From the NCBI GenBank assembly GCA_017419465.1, contig JAFOLE010000313.1:1-12228 (forward strand): 12,228 nt of DNA. Direction: 5' to 3'. The notes below the pieces were generated by a model. It had not been told where the DNA came from. It worked only from the letters and a program-made list of their open reading frames with translations, and made no database searches. Source of the stretch: Solobacterium sp. Lineage in GTDB: Bacteria > Bacillota_I > Bacilli_A > Erysipelotrichales > Erysipelotrichaceae. How positions within the stretch are numbered: the stretch's first letter is position 1; the number at the start of each line of letters is the position of its first letter. This document shows, one piece after another, positions 8,148 to 12,228 of this stretch. Made by a program: the position numbers and the translations under genes.

Positions 8148-8191
8148 TCGCTTTCTGAAAATAATAAGCATTATATTTCATATTTTGTAAT

Positions 8192-9373
8192 TTATTTCAT
8201 TTCAGCGATCCGTCTTCCGGCTTCTTCGATATCCCCTCGTGACCCGAACATGGAGAACCGGAAAAAGCCTTCACCGCATTTTCCAAACCCTTCTCCCGGG
8301 GTTCCGACGATCTGTGCGTTGTTCAGCAGGAGGTCAAAATATTCCCAGCTGCCAAGTCCGTGCGGGCATTTCACCCAGATATACGGCGAATTCGTTCCGC
8401 CCGTATACCAGATGCCTGCTTCATCAAGCGCCCGCATGAAGATCTCCGCATTCTTCCGGTAATCCTCCAGAAGCGCTGCGGTTTCCTGTTCGCCTTCTTC
8501 GCTGAATACCGCAAGACCGGCCTTCTGAAGAATGTAAGACACGCCGTTGGTCTTTGTGGTGCGGTTGCGCACCCACATCGCATTCAGCGACAGGTCATCC
8601 CGCACCAGGTCTTCCGGAATGACCGTATAGCCAAGTCTGGTGCCGGTAAAGCCGGCTGTCTTGGACAGCGAACAGATCTCAATGGCGCAGGTGCGGGCAC
8701 CCGGCAGCTCGAATACACTGCGGGGAATATCCGGTTCCGCGACAAATGCCTCATATGCGGCGTCAAACAACAGGATCGATCCTCCTTCATTGGCATAGTC
8801 CACCCACTTCTGCAGGCCTTCTCTGTCATATGCGGCCCCGGTCGGATTGTTCGGTGAACAGATATAGATCAGCGCCGTCATGATTTCTGAGGGCGGTTCC
8901 GGCAGAAAGCCGTTTTCTTCATCTGCGTCGATCGTAATGATCGTTCGTCCGGCCATCACATTTGCGTCCGCATAGGCCGGATATACCGGCTGTAAGAGCA
9001 CTGCCGGAAGTGACCGGTCAAACAGATCGAGAATATCGCCCAGTTCATCACTTGCGCCGCTGGAGACAAACACCTCGCTGTCATCCAGCAGCACACCGCG
9101 TTTCCGGTAGCGTTCCGCAATGACATGCCGCAGCGCAGGATCGCCGCATTCCGGCATATATCCATGGAATGTTTCCTTCTTCGACTGATCCTCCGCGGCC
9201 TCATGAAGTGCCCGGATCACAGAAGGCACCAGCGGTTTTGTGACATCACCGATCCCAAGCCGCAGGATCCGTTCTCCGGGATGTTCCTCCTGATAGGCTC
9301 TGATGCGCTTTGCGATATCCGCAAAGAGATAAGAGTCCTTCAGATCTCCGTAATGTGTATTGACGATGCTCAT
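8192..9373 (-). CDS. dapL: LL-diaminopimelate aminotransferase
   Basis: This PLP enzyme converts tetrahydrodipicolinate plus glutamate to LL-diaminopimelate in one step, bypassing the succinylase or acetylase branch. It is 393 residues; family members are usually a little over 400. Family features include the start VNTHYGDLKDSYLF, RLGIGDVT (38-45), SPNNPTG (173-179), FDAAYEAF (203-210), the PLP lysine Lys238 in SLSKTAGFTGTRLGYT, TTKTNGVSYI (272-281), GGTNSPYIW (325-333), and GTPGEGFG...GEGFFRFSMFG (357-377) with the carboxylate-binding arginine Arg372. The segment SSGASDELGD (104-113) differs from the usual SDGAKSDTGN, losing the lysine next to the PLP phosphate site. The ATG overlaps the dapF stop as ATGA, with a GGGGAAAGG ribosome site. 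Its adjacency to dapF supports the role. A related aminotransferase specificity is possible but less likely. Confidence 0.92.
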   Translation of the reverse strand: MSIVNTHYGDLKDSYLFADIAKRIRAYQEEHPGERILRLGIGDVTKPLVPSVIRALHEAAEDQSKKETFHGYMPECGDPALRHVIAERYRKRGVLLDDSEVFVSSGASDELGDILDLFDRSLPAVLLQPVYPAYADANVMAGRTIITIDADEENGFLPEPPSEIMTALIYICSPNNPTGAAYDREGLQKWVDYANEGGSILLFDAAYEAFVAEPDIPRSVFELPGARTCAIEICSLSKTAGFTGTRLGYTVIPEDLVRDDLSLNAMWVRNRTTKTNGVSYILQKAGLAVFSEEGEQETAALLEDYRKNAEIFMRALDEAGIWYTGGTNSPYIWVKCPHGLGSWEYFDLLLNNAQIVGTPGEGFGKCGEGFFRFSMFGSRGDIEEAGRRIAEMK

Positions 9374-10173
9374 ATGCCTTTCCCCATTTCCACTTCACCT
9401 TCAAACGCAAACCGGGCAGGCCCGCGCATGAAGATACGGCCATCCGGTTCCACTGTAATTTCCAGCACTCCGCCGTCGAGCTCCAACGCAATCGGCGTGC
9501 CCACACTGCAATGTCCGGCATACACGGCAGCCGCGGCGGATGCGCAGGCACCGGTGCCGCAGGCCATGGTGATTCCGCTTCCCCGCTCCCATACACGCAT
9601 GCGAAGGGATGCGGGTGATTTTACAAAGACAAATTCCACATTCACGCCGTCCGGAAATGCCTCGTGATGTTCCAGCACCGGACCCAGTGTATGAACCAGC
9701 GAAAGCTCCTCTTCCTCCACAAACAGAACCATGTGCGGGTTTCCGACATCCACGCATACTGCGGTATAGGTTTTTCCCTGCCACGTAACCGGAACGGTTT
9801 TCGTGACGCTTCCGATACCCATATCCGCAAGCACAGATGTCACGATGCCGTTATGCACCGAAAGCTTCAGGGTCCGGATGCCGGAACCGGTTTCGATGGC
9901 CAGCTCTTCTTTTTGCGTCAGATGTTTTTCATACACATATTTCCCGACGCAGCGGATGCCGTTGCCGCACATCTTTGCTTCACTTCCGTCCGCATTGAAG
10001 ATCCGCATGCGGAAGTCTGCACAGTCTGAATCCGAAATATAGATCAGTCCGTCGGATCCGATCCCGCGGTGGCGGTCTGACAGCCGCACCGCAAGTTCTG
10101 TTACATTGGCCGGAACTTCCCCGAAGAAGTAGAGATAGTCATTTCCAAGCCCTTCCATTTTTGTAATATGCAT
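9370..10173 (-). CDS. dapF: Diaminopimelate epimerase
   Basis: It interconverts LL- and meso-diaminopimelate, the last step before lysine decarboxylation or entry into peptidoglycan. The 267 residues are normal for the family. The N-terminus MHITKMEGLGNDYLYF matches the family start. The two catalytic cysteines are in AKMCGNGIRC (Cys69) and ERGSGITMACGTGACAS (Cys205), with substrate-contacting NADGSEA just before the first. I chose the ATG at 10173 because homology begins there and an AGGTG Shine-Dalgarno overlaps the asnB stop; an upstream in-frame start at 10230 lies inside asnB and adds 19 unrelated residues. The gene begins 7 nt after asnB and its TGA overlaps the dapL ATG, so all three should be translated from one mRNA. 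In the DapL pathway this enzyme acts directly on the DapL product. Confidence 0.97.
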   Translation of the reverse strand: MHITKMEGLGNDYLYFFGEVPANVTELAVRLSDRHRGIGSDGLIYISDSDCADFRMRIFNADGSEAKMCGNGIRCVGKYVYEKHLTQKEELAIETGSGIRTLKLSVHNGIVTSVLADMGIGSVTKTVPVTWQGKTYTAVCVDVGNPHMVLFVEEEELSLVHTLGPVLEHHEAFPDGVNVEFVFVKSPASLRMRVWERGSGITMACGTGACASAAAAVYAGHCSVGTPIALELDGGVLEITVEPDGRIFMRGPARFAFEGEVEMGKGI

Positions 10174-10180
10174 AGTCACC

Positions 10181-11764
10181 TCACACTCCGCTTGCGCCGT
10201 AGTTGGAAAGCACACGAGCAGACGGATCATTTACGTTACAGCCGTCCCAGCTGCGGTTCGGCATCCAGTAGTCCGGAATCATCTCCGCGTTCCCCGGGTA
10301 ATATTTCTCGAACAGTTCCCGATAGAGCAGGCTCTCTTTGGTGAACGGCATACAGTAGGTGTACTGTTTCCGTCTTGCCTCAAATTCTTCATCGCTATAG
10401 CAGGTTTCCGCATATGCTTTGATATCGTTCACCATGGAATGACCGACGGCATCAGAGAACGCCGCCTTCTGACGCCAGAGAATCTCTTCGGGCAGAATTC
10501 TGTCTTCCGCAAATGCCTTTCGAAGCAGATACTTGCCCATCCCGTGCCGGTTCATCTTCAGCACCGGATCGATGCTCATGGCGTAGCGGACAAACTTGAG
10601 ATCGCCGAAGGGAACCCTCGCTTCCAGGGAGTTTACGGAGATACAGCGGTCCGCACGCAGAACGTCATAGACATGAATCTCATGAATCCGTTTCTCCGCT
10701 TCCTTCTGGAACTCCGCCGCATTCGGCGCAAAGTCCGTGTATTTATATCCAAACAGCTCATCCGAGATCTCTCCGGTAAGCAGCACCCGGACATCCGTAT
10801 GTTCATGAATGTATTTACAGACAAGATACATTCCGATGGATGCCCGGATCGTGGTGATATCCCAGGTTCCAAGCAGATGAACCACTTCCGGCAACGCGCT
10901 GAGGACATCCTGTTTCGTAATGATCACTTCTGTATGTTCACTGCCGATATAGTCCGCAGCCATGCGTGCATATTTCAGGTCGATGGCATCGATGTCCATG
11001 CCTATCGAAAATGTCTTAATCGGTGTATCAAGATGTTTCTGCGCAATTGCGCATACCAGAGAGGAATCCAGACCGCCGGAGAGCAGGAAGCCGATCGGCG
11101 CATCCGCATCGAGACGCTTTACCACGGCATCGGTAAGCAGACGGTTGAGCTTTACGCAGACGGCCTCTTCCGTATTCATCGTGAACTGATTGATCACAGA
11201 AGGATCGTAGTAGCAGACAAATCCCGTTTCTTCTGTCCAATAATGACCCGGCGGAAACGGCATGACCGTCTCGCAGAGATCGACCAGGTTCTTCGGTTCG
11301 CTCGCAAAGGCATAGGATCCGTCCGAACAGGTTCCGTAATACAGCGGGCGGATGCCGATCGGATCACGCGCCGCAATGACCATATCCTTCTTTGCGTCAT
11401 ACAGGATCAGCGCGAATTCCGCATCCAGTGTATTGAACATCTCCAGACCGTATTCGTAATACAGGGGAAGCAGAATCTCACAGTCTGATTCGCCCTCCAT
11501 CGGCCATTCCTCCATCAGCCGTTCACGAATCGGACGGAATCCGTAAAGTTCTCCGTTGCAGATGACCAGATCTCCGTTCCGCTCAAACGGCTGCATCCCC
11601 TTCTCATTCAGGCCCATGATCGCAAGACGATGAAATCCCATCCATCCATGCCGGAACTTCATCAGCCGGCTCATATCCGGACCGCGCGACTTTGTGGCTT
11701 CAAATGCCTTGCGTATGGTCTCCTCCGGGATGGAGTGTGACAGAACCGTAAATATCGAACACAT
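10181..11764 (-). CDS. asnB: Glutamine-hydrolysing asparagine synthetase, AsnB type
   Basis: It makes asparagine from aspartate, ATP and glutamine in the cytoplasm. The product is 527 residues, slightly shorter than E. coli AsnB (554). The N-terminus is MCSIF, so Cys2 becomes the amidotransferase nucleophile after removal of Met1. The class II glutaminase signatures follow: RGPD (27-30), NGELYG (70-75) and ESDCEI (92-97). The synthetase domain has the ATP pyrophosphatase loop SGGLDSS (229-235), GEISDELFGY (331-340) and LEARVPFGD (380-388). The start has a good Shine-Dalgarno GGAGG eight to nine bases upstream. It is the first gene after an Asn-specific T-box and is followed after 7 nt by dapF. 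Some AsnB homologues (B. subtilis AsnB, corynebacterial LtsA) amidate meso-diaminopimelate in peptidoglycan, and the dap neighbours make that worth considering. The asparagine specifier and E. coli-like N-terminus favour asparagine synthesis. Confidence 0.93.
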   Translation of the reverse strand: MCSIFTVLSHSIPEETIRKAFEATKSRGPDMSRLMKFRHGWMGFHRLAIMGLNEKGMQPFERNGDLVICNGELYGFRPIRERLMEEWPMEGESDCEILLPLYYEYGLEMFNTLDAEFALILYDAKKDMVIAARDPIGIRPLYYGTCSDGSYAFASEPKNLVDLCETVMPFPPGHYWTEETGFVCYYDPSVINQFTMNTEEAVCVKLNRLLTDAVVKRLDADAPIGFLLSGGLDSSLVCAIAQKHLDTPIKTFSIGMDIDAIDLKYARMAADYIGSEHTEVIITKQDVLSALPEVVHLLGTWDITTIRASIGMYLVCKYIHEHTDVRVLLTGEISDELFGYKYTDFAPNAAEFQKEAEKRIHEIHVYDVLRADRCISVNSLEARVPFGDLKFVRYAMSIDPVLKMNRHGMGKYLLRKAFAEDRILPEEILWRQKAAFSDAVGHSMVNDIKAYAETCYSDEEFEARRKQYTYCMPFTKESLLYRELFEKYYPGNAEMIPDYWMPNRSWDGCNVNDPSARVLSNYGASGV

Positions 11765-12041
11765 AAAAGGGCACCTCCGTAACAGCGGCAGTCATCCTGT
11801 TGATTCAGGACGAAGGCCGCCTCTCCGTGGTGCCACCTGACTTGCTTCTCAAGGGTTCCGACAAACCCGTGCGGTGATAACGTGCCGCATGCACGCCTTC
11901 CCTACTAAGCCCCGTTGCTGTTCAGGTCAGACTTGGAAGTGTTATTCCTTACAGCGCTTCATACGGGATTTCACCTCTTCCCGCTCTCTGGAATGATGTT
12001 GGCCGCAGTACTTCTCTTCCGCTTCGCTTTCGTATTTCTAT
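11765..12041 (-). ncRNA. T-box leader, asparagine-specific (AAC specifier)
   Basis: All main T-box parts can be read on the minus strand. Stem I closes with GGAAG (12020-12016) pairing CTTCC (11939-11935). The distal part has AGAGAG (11989-11984) and a CGGG/CCCG hairpin holding AGGTGAAA (11976-11969). Directly above the basal helix, on its 3' side, is AAC followed by A (11943-11940), where the specifier codon sits; AAC is an asparagine codon. A stem IIA/B-type pseudoknot is visible: CGTGC/GCACG (11895-11891, 11885-11881) with loop TGCG pairing CGCA (11873-11870). Stem III is GGGTT/AACCC (11868-11853). The T-box AGGTGGCACCACGGAG lies at 11838-11823. Its UGGC (11835-11832) would pair with an acceptor end GCCA, fitting the discriminator G of bacterial tRNA-Asn. 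Uncharged tRNA-Asn should therefore raise expression of asnB and the genes after it. Confidence 0.94.
11769..11840 (-). promoter_or_regulatory. T-box switch region: antiterminator, competing hairpin and asnB RBS
   Basis: The tRNA-bound form pairs TCAGG (11840-11836) with CCTGA (11809-11805), bulges UGGCACC (11835-11829), and pairs ACGGAG (11828-11823) with CTTCGT (11815-11810). The competing hairpin uses the same 3' strand: GCGGC/GCCGC (11820-11816, 11789-11785) and CGTCCTG/CAGGATG (11812-11806, 11799-11793) around an AATCAA loop. It is not followed by a U-run; the next bases lead straight into the GGAGG Shine-Dalgarno at 11778-11774. GGCACC in the T-box (11834-11829) is an exact complement of GGTGCC (11775-11770), which overlaps that Shine-Dalgarno. 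I infer that the off state hides the ribosome binding site. Confidence 0.7.
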
Positions 12042-12047
12042 GCATGA

Positions 12048-12077
12048 AGCATACGCCCTGGATTTTCGTTCAGTCAA
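12048..12077 (-). promoter_or_regulatory. Probable promoter of the asnB-dapF-dapL operon
   Basis: A TTGACT -35 box (12077-12072) is followed by an 18-base spacer and a TATGCT -10 box (12053-12048). A transcript would start near 12041, about 20 bases before the first paired element of T-box stem I, which is the right place for a T-box leader. The -35 is close to consensus. The -10 is weaker and the spacer is one base longer than ideal. Confidence 0.5.
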
Positions 12078-12141
12078 CATATTTTCATCATATTTTCTGT
12101 AAATTATTTGCACTATTTACATTTTGTGTAATATTTTTCAG

Positions 12142-12228
12142 TCATTCGACATCCTGCAGCGCATCATAGCCTTCCTCAGCAGTTCTTACTTTGACTACAT
12201 TCTCCACATCATACACGAATATCTTTCC
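12142..12228 (-). CDS. PII nitrogen regulatory protein (GlnB/GlnK family), C-terminal fragment
   Basis: The frame is open from the window edge to a TGA at 12144-12142 and gives 28 residues starting GKIFVYDVENVV and ending in DVE. The order GKIFV, then a V-rich stretch, then K-V-R-T-x-E and an acidic tail with AL, matches the C-terminus of PII proteins, whose usual form is GDGKIFV...RIRTGE...A(L/I). PII proteins are trimeric sensors of ATP/ADP and 2-oxoglutarate that control ammonium transporters, glutamine synthetase or its regulators. By E. coli GlnK numbering the ATP-contacting Lys90 and Arg103 are present, Arg101 is Lys and Gly105 is Ala. Most of the gene, including the T-loop, lies outside the window, so GlnB and GlnK cannot be told apart. 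Its position upstream of asnB, glnA and gltBD supports the call. The alternative is a chance match over a short tail. Confidence 0.72.
   Translation of the reverse strand, partial: GKIFVYDVENVVKVRTAEEGYDALQDVE

Noticed and set aside
8040..8171. 44-residue N-terminal extension of glnA from an upstream in-frame ATG
   Set aside because: It reads through the consensus promoter and terminator hairpin, its residues do not look like glutamine synthetase, and the ATG at 8039 has a proper ribosome site and the family N-terminus.
8040..8191. Canonical ANTAR dual-hexaloop motif before glnA
   Set aside because: Only one hairpin is visible after the promoter, and its loop lacks A at position 1 and G at position 4 of a six-base loop.
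10174..10230. Earlier dapF start giving 19 extra residues
   Set aside because: It lies inside asnB, and family homology begins at MHITKMEGLGND.
10439..11488. 349-codon open frame on the plus strand
   Set aside because: It is antisense to asnB, whose motifs are unambiguous, and shows no domain.
12098..12121. GlnR/TnrA box
   Set aside because: The half-sites TGTAA and TTACA are 14 bases apart, not the required 7.

Overview
The window is a compact nitrogen-assimilation and aspartate-family locus. Every gene I can support reads on the minus strand, so the layout is described from high to low coordinates. A T-box leader, DapL-type diaminopimelate synthesis, a GSI-alpha-like glutamine synthetase and bacterial-type GltB/GltD point to a member of the Bacillota, probably an anaerobe of moderate GC. 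The sequence alone does not settle the family.

Right edge (12228-12142): the last 28 codons of a gene whose tail matches the C-terminus of PII signalling proteins (GlnB/GlnK). Next (12141-11765): an AT-rich spacer with a promoter, then a complete-looking T-box leader with an asparagine (AAC) specifier and a UGGC acceptor-binding bulge. It controls asnB (glutamine-dependent asparagine synthetase), followed by dapF (diaminopimelate epimerase, 7-nt gap) and dapL (LL-diaminopimelate aminotransferase, ATGA overlap with dapF). The T-box switch hairpin has no U-run. Instead the T-box bulge is complementary to the asnB Shine-Dalgarno region, which suggests translational rather than transcriptional control.

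Middle (8191-8040): a good sigma-A-type promoter followed almost at once by a terminator-like hairpin with a U-rich tail, then the glnA ribosome binding site. Downstream come glnA, a small ANTAR-domain regulator with a degenerate receiver domain, a perfect 12-bp inverted repeat, gltB (glutamate synthase large subunit) and gltD (small subunit, start overlapping the gltB stop). An intrinsic terminator (102-59) closes this GS-GOGAT operon. At the left edge a new promoter with a 14-bp palindrome, a Shine-Dalgarno sequence and an ATG (4-2) begin another minus-strand gene.

Together GlnA and GltBD form the GS-GOGAT cycle, AsnB draws on its glutamine, and DapL uses its glutamate as amino donor. The genes themselves are ordinary. 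The unusual content is regulatory: the probably translational Asn T-box placed over lysine/DAP genes, and the hairpins at glnA and gltB that flank a possible RNA-binding antiterminator gene.
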